From Streptomyces paludis (lineage in GTDB: Bacteria > Actinomycetota > Actinomycetes > Streptomycetales > Streptomycetaceae), in assembly GCF_003344965.1 (NCBI RefSeq), contig NZ_CP031194.1, forward strand, positions 6,634,001 to 6,698,000: a DNA stretch of 64,000 nt, read 5' to 3'. Shown in pieces: positions 25,266-33,673 of this stretch; position 1 is the first letter of the stretch; every line of letters starts with the position of its first letter. The notes under the pieces were generated by a model. The model did no database searches and had not been told where the DNA came from. It saw only the letters and a list, made by a program, of their open reading frames with translations. A program made the translations under genes and the position numbers.

Positions 25266-26171
25266 TCAGCTCCCCTGGAATGTCTGATAGTTGGGGACCT
25301 CCGTGAACTGCAACGCCCGCTCCTGGGCCAGGCCCTCCGCGTAGAGGGAGCCGTAGAGCTGCACCGCCGTGGCGATGTCCCGGCTGGAGACCAGCGCGGC
25401 GCGCTCCGTGGCCTCTACGGCCTGCTGCTGGAGCCGCGCAGACAGCATGGACGGCAGCAGCCGCTTGCACGCGTCCCAGACAATCAGGTCGGCCAGCCGC
25501 TCGGGGTAGCCGGACACCGTGAAGTCGTCGTCACCGGCGACCAGGGCGACCGGCGGCCGTACGTACACCACGCGGACGTTCTGGCCCGGCGTCACGCCGT
25601 CGAAGAGCTGGATCGACTTGCCCGTGGGGAAGTCCGCGGGCAGCGCCTTCGGGTTGTACCGCCAGTTCGGCATGGGCGCGCTCACGCGCTCGGGGCCGAC
25701 CCACCGGCCGGTGACGTACCAGACGTCCGTGGCCGCCTCGGGGAGCGGATACTCCACCTGCGCGGCGTTGAACGGAAAGTCCACTGCCTCCAGGACGACC
25801 AACGACGGATACAACGCCTTGAGAGCGTTGTTCAGCTCGTCCTTCACCCGCGCCCGCGGGAAGGCCGGAGACGACGTCACGAGGGCGTTCACGGCGTGCG
25901 CCGCCGGTGTGGTGTTCTGGTACCCGCGGCCATTGCCGAGGCCCATCACGGAGACAACACCACTCGTGCTGTCGAACGCCTTGACCAGGATCAGTTCGTC
26001 GTCAATCTCCACCATGCCCCGGGACAGGTTGGCGACGGTGGAACCGTCACACATGAAGGACGTGTCCGCAGGCCCCATCGGGGCGGCCAGCTCGGACACG
26101 GACGCCTGATCCAGGGCGAAGCCCTGCAACTCCGCCTTCACGCGCGCCACGAGCTGGTCGAAGGTCGGCAT
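25266..26171 (-). CDS. Head-tail adaptor / connector-like protein
   Basis: 301 residues. Helical N- and C-termini with a central beta region (DELILVKAFDSTSGVVSVMGLGNGRGY) typical of connector-type proteins. The C-terminal helices (LPSMLSARLQQQAVEATERAALV) resemble those of short-tailed phage adaptors. Role inferred from pattern and from its position between capsid-side and tail-side genes. Confidence 0.55.
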   Translation of the reverse strand: MPTFDQLVARVKAELQGFALDQASVSELAAPMGPADTSFMCDGSTVANLSRGMVEIDDELILVKAFDSTSGVVSVMGLGNGRGYQNTTPAAHAVNALVTSSPAFPRARVKDELNNALKALYPSLVVLEAVDFPFNAAQVEYPLPEAATDVWYVTGRWVGPERVSAPMPNWRYNPKALPADFPTGKSIQLFDGVTPGQNVRVVYVRPPVALVAGDDDFTVSGYPERLADLIVWDACKRLLPSMLSARLQQQAVEATERAALVSSRDIATAVQLYGSLYAEGLAQERALQFTEVPNYQTFQGS

Positions 26172-26455
26172 CAGCCCGCCATCTCGGAGGCCACGTTGAA
26201 ATCACGGCCATAGGCCGCGCCGGCCTTGTCGCTGGCCTTGATGGCCGCGGTCACCTTGTCCATGGTCGTCCCGTCGGGCTGTATGCCCTCCGCGCGCGCG
26301 TTGCGGTACGCGGACAGCTCCGCGTCCCACTTCTTCTGCGCGGTGCCGTCCAGGCCCTTGCTGGGGCTGGCCAGGTACGTGGCCACGCCCTTGGCCTTCA
26401 GGCACTCCGCGTAGGACGGGTGATCCTTGGTCCGGCATCCGGAGGTGCAGGCCAT
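26171..26455 (-). CDS. Conserved actinophage structural-region protein, unknown
   Basis: 94 residues beginning MACTSGCRTKDHPSYAECL, an N-terminal Cys/His pattern recurring in Streptomyces phage structural operons. The rest is helical (WDAELSAYRNARAEG). Overlaps the adaptor start and the next small gene by one base each. Function unknown. Confidence 0.7.
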   Translation of the reverse strand: MACTSGCRTKDHPSYAECLKAKGVATYLASPSKGLDGTAQKKWDAELSAYRNARAEGIQPDGTTMDKVTAAIKASDKAGAAYGRDFNVASEMAG

Positions 26456-26586
26456 CAGTGGACCTCCTGCTGACCCTCGGTCCGTACGGGCATGCCCGAC
26501 GCGGCCTTGGCGAGGATCTCCGCCTCGTCCTGGTTCACGATGGTGGTGTTGCCGCCCGTGCCGGTCGGCTCGCAGTCCTCATGCAT
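26455..26586 (-). CDS. Tiny structural-region protein, unknown
   Basis: 43 residues from ATG 26586; its stop TGA overlaps the next ATG. Begins MHEDCEPTGTGGN. Coding is supported by the exact stop/start overlap and tight packing. No function visible. Confidence 0.55.
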   Translation of the reverse strand: MHEDCEPTGTGGNTTIVNQDEAEILAKAASGMPVRTEGQQEVH

Positions 26587-26594
26587 GGTGTCTC

Positions 26595-28415
26595 CTAGGT
26601 GAGCCCGGCCCACCGGGCGCCGGTGGTCTGCGTCTGGCTGGACAGCGTGATGGACGCCGGCAGCGAGGTCTGGGCCGTCGGCCCGGTCAGGAAGCGCGCC
26701 GCGCCCGTGACCGAGGGGACGTTGACGTTCAGAGCACCGCCGGCGCCCATGGAGAACTGGGGCGGCGTTGTGCCGTTGGCGAGAATCGCCACGTAGTAGC
26801 TGCCCACCGCCAGCGTCTGCGGTGTGATGGCGGCCGTCTTCACACCGACAGTGGTCCACGCGGTGCTCTGGTCGGCCGTCACGGCCAGCCGTGTGCCGCT
26901 GGCGCTGTAGAGGCCCAGCAGGTTCTGGGCGCTCGTCAGCGTGGCACCTGCGGCCTCCACGCCGATGATGATGTTGGACACCACCGTGGCCCGCTCCACG
27001 ATCTTCACCTTGCAGAGGTAGACCGTCCCGCTCGTCGTCGCGTTGGACGATGACCGCAGTGTGGCTGGGTCATGCGTCCAGGTGATCAGGCCCTGGTCCG
27101 CAGGGATGAAGGTGGGGTCGTTGACGACCGTCAGCGGGTACTGGAGCAGGCCGGCCTGAACCGTGCCACCGTCGTTGAAGGTTGTGATGTTCCGGAAGAC
27201 GGTGCTGTTCGTCTTCGAGTACGTCACCGCACCCGCGTTGTTCTCGATGCGGATGCCGTCGAAGACGTTGGGCACGTTCGACGTGTTGTTGTTGTCTTCG
27301 ATGACCTTGACCGCGCCGGAGACGTTCAGCCACTTCGCGCTGAACGTGTTGCCGTAGCTGTTGCTGCCGCAGACGAACGCGCGATTCCCCGCGCCGCCGT
27401 CGCGGCAGGTCACGTAGTTGAGATCGAAGACGTTGGACTCGCCGTTGGCGACGTTGACCAGGGTCTGGAACTGCTCCAGGTTCGTGCCCCAGAACCTCTG
27501 ACTGGCGCCGTGCTCGGCGCCGTCGATCAGGATGCCGGTGCAGTCGGGGCCGTCGGCCAGGGCCTCCACCATGTTGAAGTTGTTCTGGTTCATGTTGCCG
27601 TCCACCGAGTGGACCTGGATGGCCGTGCCGCCGGTCCCCACAATCTCGATGAACATCCTGGTGAAGGAGCAGTCCCCGGCGTTCTGCACGGCGCTGTTGT
27701 TGTACAGCATCATGCCGTTGCGTGTGCCTTCGATCTCGATGTTGTCGAAGGCGCTACGGAAGGGCATGTCCAGGTACATGCCCCAGCCCGTGTTGGTCGG
27801 CGTGTACGAGCCGTTGATCCGCAGGTTGCGGAAGCTGGAGCACCAGAACGAGCGGGTGTCGCCGCTCGTCACGCCCTGCGACACGATGCCGTTGCTGGAC
27901 CCGGAAATGATGATGCCCAGGTCCCGGATGTGGCACTGCGCCCAGTTGGTCAGTGAGATGCCGTGCACGCCGGGCGCCGGCTTCAGCAGCGTGGCGAACT
28001 CGCCCACGCCCGCCAGTGTGACGGTGCGCGGGTCGTCCTCGTTGACCGTGCCACTGATGCCCACCGGGCCGGACAGTGTGAAGCTGCCGCCGGTGAGCTG
28101 GACGATACCGCCGCCCTCCGCCTGGGCCTCGGTGATGGCGGTGTTGATCTGCGTCTGGTCGGCGCTGCCGGTGCAGACGTAATTGGCCTTCGCCTTCACG
28201 TCCGCCGGGGCCGTGGCGGACGCCACTAGGCGGTAGTACTGCTTCCCGCCCAGTGCGCCCTGGAGGGCGTCCACGTCGCCCTGGAGCGCCTCCACGGCTG
28301 CGGTGGCGCCGTTGGCCACGTCGCGCGCGCCGTCCGCGCTTCCCTGGAGCGTGTCAAGGGCGGCGTTGAGGACGCTGCCCCATGCCTGCTGCCCGATCTC
28401 GGGCTTGATGACCAT
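26595..28415 (-). CDS. Tailspike with pectate-lyase-like right-handed beta-helix
   Basis: 606 residues. A short N-terminal helical attachment region leads into KANYVCTGSADQTQINTAI and GGGIVQLTGGSFTLSGP, the entry sequence of pectate_lyase_3-type parallel beta-helices. The repeating helix coils contain many Asn/Gly turns up to about residue 420. The C-terminal part is a beta-sandwich (about 450-606). Such spikes bind and often depolymerise surface glycans, here probably Streptomyces wall teichoic acid or another envelope glycopolymer (inferred). Confidence 0.82.
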   Translation of the reverse strand: MVIKPEIGQQAWGSVLNAALDTLQGSADGARDVANGATAAVEALQGDVDALQGALGGKQYYRLVASATAPADVKAKANYVCTGSADQTQINTAITEAQAEGGGIVQLTGGSFTLSGPVGISGTVNEDDPRTVTLAGVGEFATLLKPAPGVHGISLTNWAQCHIRDLGIIISGSSNGIVSQGVTSGDTRSFWCSSFRNLRINGSYTPTNTGWGMYLDMPFRSAFDNIEIEGTRNGMMLYNNSAVQNAGDCSFTRMFIEIVGTGGTAIQVHSVDGNMNQNNFNMVEALADGPDCTGILIDGAEHGASQRFWGTNLEQFQTLVNVANGESNVFDLNYVTCRDGGAGNRAFVCGSNSYGNTFSAKWLNVSGAVKVIEDNNNTSNVPNVFDGIRIENNAGAVTYSKTNSTVFRNITTFNDGGTVQAGLLQYPLTVVNDPTFIPADQGLITWTHDPATLRSSSNATTSGTVYLCKVKIVERATVVSNIIIGVEAAGATLTSAQNLLGLYSASGTRLAVTADQSTAWTTVGVKTAAITPQTLAVGSYYVAILANGTTPPQFSMGAGGALNVNVPSVTGAARFLTGPTAQTSLPASITLSSQTQTTGARWAGLT

Positions 28416-28417
28416 GC

Positions 28418-28807
28418 CTATCCTCCGTATGGCCCGGCGCCGTAGCCGTTGGCGCCGTACGCCAGCGCCGGGGAGTCCTGGCCGCCGTACGGGCCGTCCC
28501 CGTAGCCGCCGTAGCCGTAGCCCGTGGGCTGCGCCAGGGCCTTGAAGTTGGCCTCGGTGACGCCGATGGGGGCCGCGAGGAGCGCGGCCCGGGTGTCGTC
28601 GTCCACCTCGTATTCGTGGCCGCCCATGAACATGTGCGGCTGGGACGCCGCGATCTCGTCCTGAGTGGGGAAGCGGACCGCCCGATACGCACCGGGCGGT
28701 CCTTCCAGGATCGAGATGCCGCGGTCCAGCTTGAGCCTGATGAACAGGCGGTTCCTGGCCGCCGGACCCTCAGCGACCGTCGGCGGCCTGAAGATGAAGT
28801 TAGCCAT
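28418..28807 (-). CDS. Structural-region protein with Tyr/Gly-rich tail
   Basis: 129 residues from ATG 28807; an upstream extension overlaps the divergent endonuclease gene and was rejected. N-terminal FIFRPPTVAEGP is a recurrent start among Streptomyces phage virion proteins near fibres. The C-terminus is low-complexity (YGYGGYGDGPYGG). Likely a small tail-associated protein. Confidence 0.65.
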   Translation of the reverse strand: MANFIFRPPTVAEGPAARNRLFIRLKLDRGISILEGPPGAYRAVRFPTQDEIAASQPHMFMGGHEYEVDDDTRAALLAAPIGVTEANFKALAQPTGYGYGGYGDGPYGGQDSPALAYGANGYGAGPYGG

Positions 28808-28835
28808 GGCGTGCCGCCGTTGGTACGGTACTGGT

Positions 28836-29285
28836 ATGGAGAAGAAATGCCCCAAGTGCGCTGAAACCAAGTCGACTTCGGATTTCCACAAGGACTCGGG
28901 ATCGAAGAGCGGCCTGTGTACGTACTGCAAGGAGTGCAATAAGGCCAAGGCTCGCGCGTGGACGAAAGCCAACCCCGAGAAGGTCAAAGAGCGGGGCGCC
29001 CGGCGCGTCTGGAACGGGGAGCCCCGGGCCTATCAGCTTCGCTACAAATACGGCATAACGGTGGCTGAGTACGATGCCATGCTCGCCTCTCAGGGCGGCG
29101 TCTGCGCCATCTGCGGACGGCCGGAAGCGGGACGTACCGGCCATCGCAATCTCGCCGTTGACCACTGTCACACCTCCAACCAGATTCGCGGGCTGCTCTG
29201 CCATTCCTGCAATCGCGCCCTTGGCCTTCTCCAGGACTCCGAAGAGGTCTTGGAGAAGGCGTTGAGGTACATCAGGCGGAGTTGA
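28836..29285 (+). CDS. Endonuclease VII-type HNH nuclease (inserted, antisense to late operon)
   Basis: 149 residues from ATG 28836. Zinc cysteines in CPKCAE and CTYCKEC precede YKYGITVAEYDAML and the core GGVCAICGR...LAVDHCHTSNQIRGLLCHSCN, the recombination endonuclease VII family. Its 3' end overlaps the capsid gene end by 14 bp. It is the only plus-strand gene inside the late operon, has lower codon bias than its neighbours and so looks like a free-standing homing-type or moron gene. It needs its own promoter; TTGGTACGGTACTGGTATGG just upstream is a weak candidate. Confidence 0.85.
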   Translation: MEKKCPKCAETKSTSDFHKDSGSKSGLCTYCKECNKAKARAWTKANPEKVKERGARRVWNGEPRAYQLRYKYGITVAEYDAMLASQGGVCAICGRPEAGRTGHRNLAVDHCHTSNQIRGLLCHSCNRALGLLQDSEEVLEKALRYIRRS

Positions 29286-30246
29286 CGGAGCTGGAGGTTT
29301 CCGCCCGGATCAGAGCTTCCTGCCTGAACAGCTTCCAACCCGCCATCCCGTACCAGCCCAGCGGCCGGAAACGCCCGAGCTTGTCCACGATGGGACCGGC
29401 CACGATGTGGAACTCGTCGGCCACGGCCTCCGCCAGGGCCTGCCGGCCCGCGTAGTACGTACGGAACCGGCGGACGGTGTTGTCACCGGTGCCGGCATCC
29501 ACGGCGTTGTAGCAGCGCGGGGACTCGATGTAGAAGGCGCCCTCGTAGCTGCCGATTTCACCGGCCCAGATGTTGCCCACGGCGCTGTAGTTGTGCGGGT
29601 CGCGCCAGGCCGCCGCGCCGGTCTCCGAGCGGAGGTCGTGCGAGACCTCCGGGTGGATGGCGCACCAGTACATGGAGCCCTTGCGGGGCACGGCCTTGTT
29701 GGCGCGCAGCTTGGTCGTCGCCAGGCGGGCGATCGAGCTGTTGAAGGTGTCGGTCGCCGTCATGGTCGTGCCGACCGGAGTCGACACGGAGCCGTTGGTG
29801 ACGTAGCTGACCGTACCGGCCTTGCGCTGGATCACGTTGGTGCCCGAGCGCAGCTCGGTCTGCACCACGACGTCGATGCTTTCCGCGGCGTTGAACGACA
29901 CGATGTTGGCGATGGCCGGGTCCACGTCGGTGAGCGACGTGAGGAAGAGCTTCCGGGTCCGGAGGACCGGGTTGCCGTACTCGTTCAGCGTCAGTGTGAT
30001 CGTGAGGGGGTTGCCGATGGCAACCGCGTCCGGGTCCACGTTCTCGGACAGTGGCGTGGTGGCCACCGCCAGATCCTGGTAGCGCTCCAGGACCATGGAC
30101 TGGCCGGGCGACGTCAGGTTGTGGGGCCGCTTGTCCGCGACCGCGCGGAACATCGGCTGCGAGCGAAGCTGAAATTCGAACGTCTTGTCGTACGCGGTCT
30201 GTACCGCGTTGGACATGGCGCTGGTGTCGGTATACGCGTTCGCCAT
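29272..30246 (-). CDS. Major capsid protein (N4-gp56-like, HK97 fold)
   Basis: 324 residues. The mostly beta sequence ends with the P-domain/A-domain pattern and the signature GWYGMAGWKLFRQEALIRAE, close to the N4-gp56 capsid family. There is an N-terminal arm (SAMSNAVQTAYDKTFEFQLRSQ). No protease is encoded nearby and no long delta domain is present, so the separate scaffold gene just upstream would guide assembly. Confidence 0.88.
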   Translation of the reverse strand: MANAYTDTSAMSNAVQTAYDKTFEFQLRSQPMFRAVADKRPHNLTSPGQSMVLERYQDLAVATTPLSENVDPDAVAIGNPLTITLTLNEYGNPVLRTRKLFLTSLTDVDPAIANIVSFNAAESIDVVVQTELRSGTNVIQRKAGTVSYVTNGSVSTPVGTTMTATDTFNSSIARLATTKLRANKAVPRKGSMYWCAIHPEVSHDLRSETGAAAWRDPHNYSAVGNIWAGEIGSYEGAFYIESPRCYNAVDAGTGDNTVRRFRTYYAGRQALAEAVADEFHIVAGPIVDKLGRFRPLGWYGMAGWKLFRQEALIRAETSSSVNSA

Positions 30247-30290
30247 GGTGGTGACCTCTCACCCTTGCGGGTGCCGAAGGGACGGGGAGG

Positions 30291-30824
30291 TCAGGACCAG
30301 TTGTACTGGCTGCCGTGCGAACGCATGATCTCCGCGAACTGCTCCGGGGTCTGCGCGGCCTTGAGGGCCGCCGCGATCTCGGCATCCGTTCCCTGGGGCG
30401 GGGCCACACCCTGTGTGCCCTGCTCCGCCATGCGCTGCATCGCTTCCTGACCGTCAGCCGGAACGGTCGTGGCCGGGGGTCCCTGCGGGGCCTGCTCGCC
30501 CGCGCCGCCGCCCTCGCCGGGGACCGGCGGGAGCTTGGCCAGGGCGCCGCCGTTGGCGGTCAGCCAGTCGTCCAGCTTGTCGGGCGTGCCCGTGTACAGC
30601 CCTGCGGCTGCCGGGGCGTAGCCCTTCGCCTTGAGCGCGTCTTCCACCTGGGTCTTGACCTGAGCTGACTTGAGACGGTCGTTCTCCGCCTTCAGCTCCT
30701 GCACCTGTCCCGAGAGCTTGTCCAGTCCCTCGCGGAACCACTTGGGTCCCTGCGGCTGCTGGCCTGCCTCGCCCAGGTCCGACGGGTCGTCGGAGGGGTC
30801 ATACCCGAAGCTGTACTCGCTCAC
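30291..30824 (-). CDS. Capsid scaffold protein
   Basis: 177 residues from GTG 30824. Acidic N-terminus, a strong coiled coil (LDKLSGQVQELKAENDRLKSA), then an Ala/Pro/Gln-rich region and a short helical C-terminus (AAALKAAQTPEQFAEIMRSHG). Composition, size and location directly before the capsid gene are those of scaffold proteins. The 175-bp gap upstream, after a terminator hairpin, probably holds a separate promoter for scaffold and capsid. Confidence 0.82.
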   Translation of the reverse strand: MSEYSFGYDPSDDPSDLGEAGQQPQGPKWFREGLDKLSGQVQELKAENDRLKSAQVKTQVEDALKAKGYAPAAAGLYTGTPDKLDDWLTANGGALAKLPPVPGEGGGAGEQAPQGPPATTVPADGQEAMQRMAEQGTQGVAPPQGTDAEIAAALKAAQTPEQFAEIMRSHGSQYNWS

Positions 30825-30964
30825 TGCGCACTCCCGAGTCTTCGCGGCCTGCTCGCCACCTGGGGAGATGGTCCGCGCTCCGCTGCCGGCCTTGTCGTGG
30901 ACGGGGCCGGTGGGTCCGTCGCGCGCGGAATGTACATCCGGTACCACGTATGCGCTAACGCGAA

Positions 30965-30988
30965 AGCCCCCGGTGTTGGCCGGGGGCT
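30965..30988 (-). terminator. Hairpin terminator inside the late operon
   Basis: AGCCCCCGG and CCGGGGGCT form a perfect 9-bp stem with a six-base loop, followed on the minus strand by TTTCG. It separates the 44-codon gene and upstream ejection-protein genes from scaffold/capsid. Confidence 0.75.
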
Positions 30989-30999
30989 GAGACGCGCAG

Positions 31000-31134
31000 C
31001 TACTTCTGGGAGTTTTTTGCCACCTTGCGCAGCAGATCTTCCCGGATCTTCGCCTTCTCCTCGGCGCTGATCTGTGTGCCGTTGCGGCCATGAATGGCCG
31101 CCGCAGCGGCCTTCGTGTCGTTCCAGTTGGGCAT
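31000..31134 (-). CDS. Tiny basic helical protein, unknown
   Basis: 44 codons from ATG 31134: begins MPNWNDTKAAAAAIHGRNG and has a helical charged end (EEKAKIREDLLRKVAKN). Lies between the 399-residue virion protein and the terminator. The protein-like composition and position support coding. Confidence 0.55.
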   Translation of the reverse strand: MPNWNDTKAAAAAIHGRNGTQISAEEKAKIREDLLRKVAKNSQK

Positions 31135-31146
31135 GCGCCCATGCTG

Positions 31147-32346
31147 TCACGTCTGACGGAAGCCAGCCGCCAGGCCGCCGGACGACGCGCCACGGGCGCC
31201 GCTGAACTGCGCGCGCTCCGCGCTCTTGAGCCGCTTCCCCTTCTCTGCCGCACTCTCGGCGGAGATCGAGCCGGCCACGCCGGGAGTGAAGACCTCCTGC
31301 TCCGCGTCACGCTGCGTCCAGGTCGAGCCGTACCGACCCGCCAGCCCGAGCATCGACTCGAAGGATCCGGCGATCTGGCCGTACGCGGCCTCGGCCTCCT
31401 CGCCGCTGATCCCCAGGGAGGCGTAGCTCTCCAGGTCCAGGGCGTTCAGGCTGAACCCGCGCCGCAGCGCGGCGGCGCCGATGGCCCCGGCTGCCGCCTG
31501 CTTCTTGAGGATCGGCTCCGCCACCTTCCGGTCCAGGAAGTACGCGGCCAGCTCCGACGAGTTGATGCCGTACATCTGGAACAGCGCGCCGCGATAGTTC
31601 GGATCGACCTTGTTCACGGCCTCCGTGGCCATGTCCACGCGCGACTTGATCTCGGCCGGGGAGACATCCCCGGCGATCCAGCCCCGGAAGTCCGCGGGGT
31701 TGTCGTAGAAGCCCTTCGGCATGCCGGCGCTGCTCAGGATCTGTCGATAGGCGGCCTCCGCCGCCAGGTACTCCGCCGGGCTCAACACCGCCAGCCCGGC
31801 CTTCGCGCGGGCCTCGTTGGCCTTGAAGCGCTCCTTGTACTCCTTGGTGTCCTGAAGCAACAGGCTGATCGTGTCAGCCCCGTAGCCCTGCTTGGCGAAC
31901 TCATAGATCTTGCCCGCGAGCGAGCCCAGGCCCATCTGCTTGAACATGCTCTGCAACGCCAGGAAGGCGTCGCGGTTCGCGCCGCTCAGCAGCTTGTCGA
32001 ACTGGCCGTTGGCCTTCCAGACCTCGTTCTGTGCCGCGCCCTGCTTCTTCAGGGCCGCGTTCCGGATGGTGGTCTGCCGCGCCATCGTCGCGAGGGCCAG
32101 GGCACGCGCCTTCGTCGCGGCGGCCTTCTGGGCCTTCGTGGCGCCCTTGGCCTTGTACTTTTTCATCTGGGCCGCGGCTTCGGCCTTGGCCTTGTTGTAC
32201 GCCGCCATGGCGTCGGCGGCCTGTTTCTTCGAGTAGTCCACGGTCCGCTGGGACTTCTTCAAGTCCCATGGCCCACCGCCCGAGCCGGGCAGGTCCAGGA
32301 CGTCCTGAAAGTCCGCCGGGACGATCTGCTCAATCGGAGTGCTCAT
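31147..32346 (-). CDS. Internal virion / ejection protein candidate, helical
   Basis: 399 residues, almost all alpha-helical. A long Lys/Ala-rich coiled region (about 30-110) precedes repeat-like blocks (LLLQDTKEYKERFKANEARA, GWIAGDVSPAEIKSRVDMA). These echo the tKxWKeRF and sPxEi motifs of the two hydrolase-bearing proteins encoded next to it. No enzymatic motif. Likely a component of the DNA-ejection apparatus (inferred). Confidence 0.6.
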   Translation of the reverse strand: MSTPIEQIVPADFQDVLDLPGSGGGPWDLKKSQRTVDYSKKQAADAMAAYNKAKAEAAAQMKKYKAKGATKAQKAAATKARALALATMARQTTIRNAALKKQGAAQNEVWKANGQFDKLLSGANRDAFLALQSMFKQMGLGSLAGKIYEFAKQGYGADTISLLLQDTKEYKERFKANEARAKAGLAVLSPAEYLAAEAAYRQILSSAGMPKGFYDNPADFRGWIAGDVSPAEIKSRVDMATEAVNKVDPNYRGALFQMYGINSSELAAYFLDRKVAEPILKKQAAAGAIGAAALRRGFSLNALDLESYASLGISGEEAEAAYGQIAGSFESMLGLAGRYGSTWTQRDAEQEVFTPGVAGSISAESAAEKGKRLKSAERAQFSGARGASSGGLAAGFRQT

Positions 32347-32350
32347 GCCC

Positions 32351-33673
32351 TCACCAGCTCATTCCGAAGTCCTTCGCGACAGCACGCGCCGTCGTCATCA
32401 TCGACTCACGCGCGTTGTTGGTCTTCCGCCAGAGCGGGTCAGACCGTAGGTCGTTCTCGAACTGCCACAAAGGCGTCTGCGTACCGCCGGCGGCGCCCGC
32501 CTTCGGCTTCGACGTCATCGCCTTCGCGATGTGCTTGTTGAAGAGGTCGACATCCGTCTCTGCCAGCTCCAGAATCGAGCTGGTGGCCTTGATGTACGGC
32601 GCCGCGAGATCCAGGGCGTTCATGCCGGCCTTGATCTGCGGGGCATATGAGCTGTACTTCGCCGCAGCGGCGGCGCGGATCTGGTCCTCGTACGTGGACA
32701 GCGTCCCCCGGCCGGAGGTGACGGCAACGGCCGCCTTCTTGTACCAACTCGCGCTGTACTTCAAGCCGTTGAGGTACGCCACCTCGTGGAGCTTGTCCCA
32801 GGCGTCGCCTGCCTCGCCCCACATGATGTCTCCGTGGACGGAGACCCGGCCGCCCAGCCAGTCCTTGATCCGGGCATCGCTCCATCCGAGCGCCGCGACC
32901 TTGTACACCGCGTCGTTCAGGAGCTTCGAGTTCTTGCCGCCGGAGATCTGGTTGCCCAGGCCGACCTGGACCGCAAGCGCGTTGATCTTCGCCGCCGCGG
33001 CGCTGTTGTTCTGCTTCCACGTCGCAGGGTCAGTGTGTTTCTGGGTGAGGTACTTCCGCAGTGTGGAGGACTGCTCCTTCCACCACTTCGTGTTCTTCAG
33101 GCTTGCCTGGAAGCGCGCCGCGCTCCAGCCGTCGGAGACGGCCTTGCCGAACAGCGACTTCAGCTCCTTGGAGCTGTTGATCAAGGCCGACGTCAAGCCG
33201 TACTGCTCCGCCAGCTCGGCGGAGCTGAGCTTCGGCTTCACGGCGGCAGTGCCGCCGCTGTCCGTGTAGCTGCTGGAGGCGGTACTACCGCCCGTGTAGG
33301 TACCCGCGCGGTCCATGACCTTGTCCACATAGCTCTTGATGGGGGGCCCGCCGGGCTGGGGGCGTGTGGACATGTGCAGGCTGGCATTGCCGCTGTACCA
33401 CGCGGACGCCGCGCCGCGGTACCCGTACTTCTTGACGTAGCCCCCGAGCACACCGCGGACCACCGCGTCCTGTGCTTCGCGGTTCGCCAAGAACTGCTGC
33501 GGCGTCAGCCGCTTCCCGTAGTGCTGCGCGGTCCAGGCCGGGATGTTGTTCCCCATGACCTGGTACCGACCGTACGCGCGGTCGCCGCCGACCCACACGC
33601 CTACGGCGCCGTAGTTGCCGCCGCTCTCCTGCTGGGTGAGCGACCACAGGAACGCTTCGAAGGTCATCTCCAT
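32351..33673 (-). CDS. Virion-associated lytic transglycosylase with shared ejection domain
   Basis: 440 residues. Residues 1-110 are an SLT/lysozyme-like transglycosylase: catalytic Glu16 in TQQESGGN, AYGRYQVM, and ASAWYSG. From about residue 150 onward it matches, segment by segment, the C-terminal 300 residues of the NlpC/P60 protein encoded next to it (ELAEQYGL, FQASLKNTKWWKEQSS, TDPATWK, QIRAAAAAKY, DPLWRKT). The head cleaves peptidoglycan glycan strands at entry and the tail is probably an ejection-channel module. Starts overlap (33673). Confidence 0.85.
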   Translation of the reverse strand: MEMTFEAFLWSLTQQESGGNYGAVGVWVGGDRAYGRYQVMGNNIPAWTAQHYGKRLTPQQFLANREAQDAVVRGVLGGYVKKYGYRGAASAWYSGNASLHMSTRPQPGGPPIKSYVDKVMDRAGTYTGGSTASSSYTDSGGTAAVKPKLSSAELAEQYGLTSALINSSKELKSLFGKAVSDGWSAARFQASLKNTKWWKEQSSTLRKYLTQKHTDPATWKQNNSAAAAKINALAVQVGLGNQISGGKNSKLLNDAVYKVAALGWSDARIKDWLGGRVSVHGDIMWGEAGDAWDKLHEVAYLNGLKYSASWYKKAAVAVTSGRGTLSTYEDQIRAAAAAKYSSYAPQIKAGMNALDLAAPYIKATSSILELAETDVDLFNKHIAKAMTSKPKAGAAGGTQTPLWQFENDLRSDPLWRKTNNARESMMTTARAVAKDFGMSW

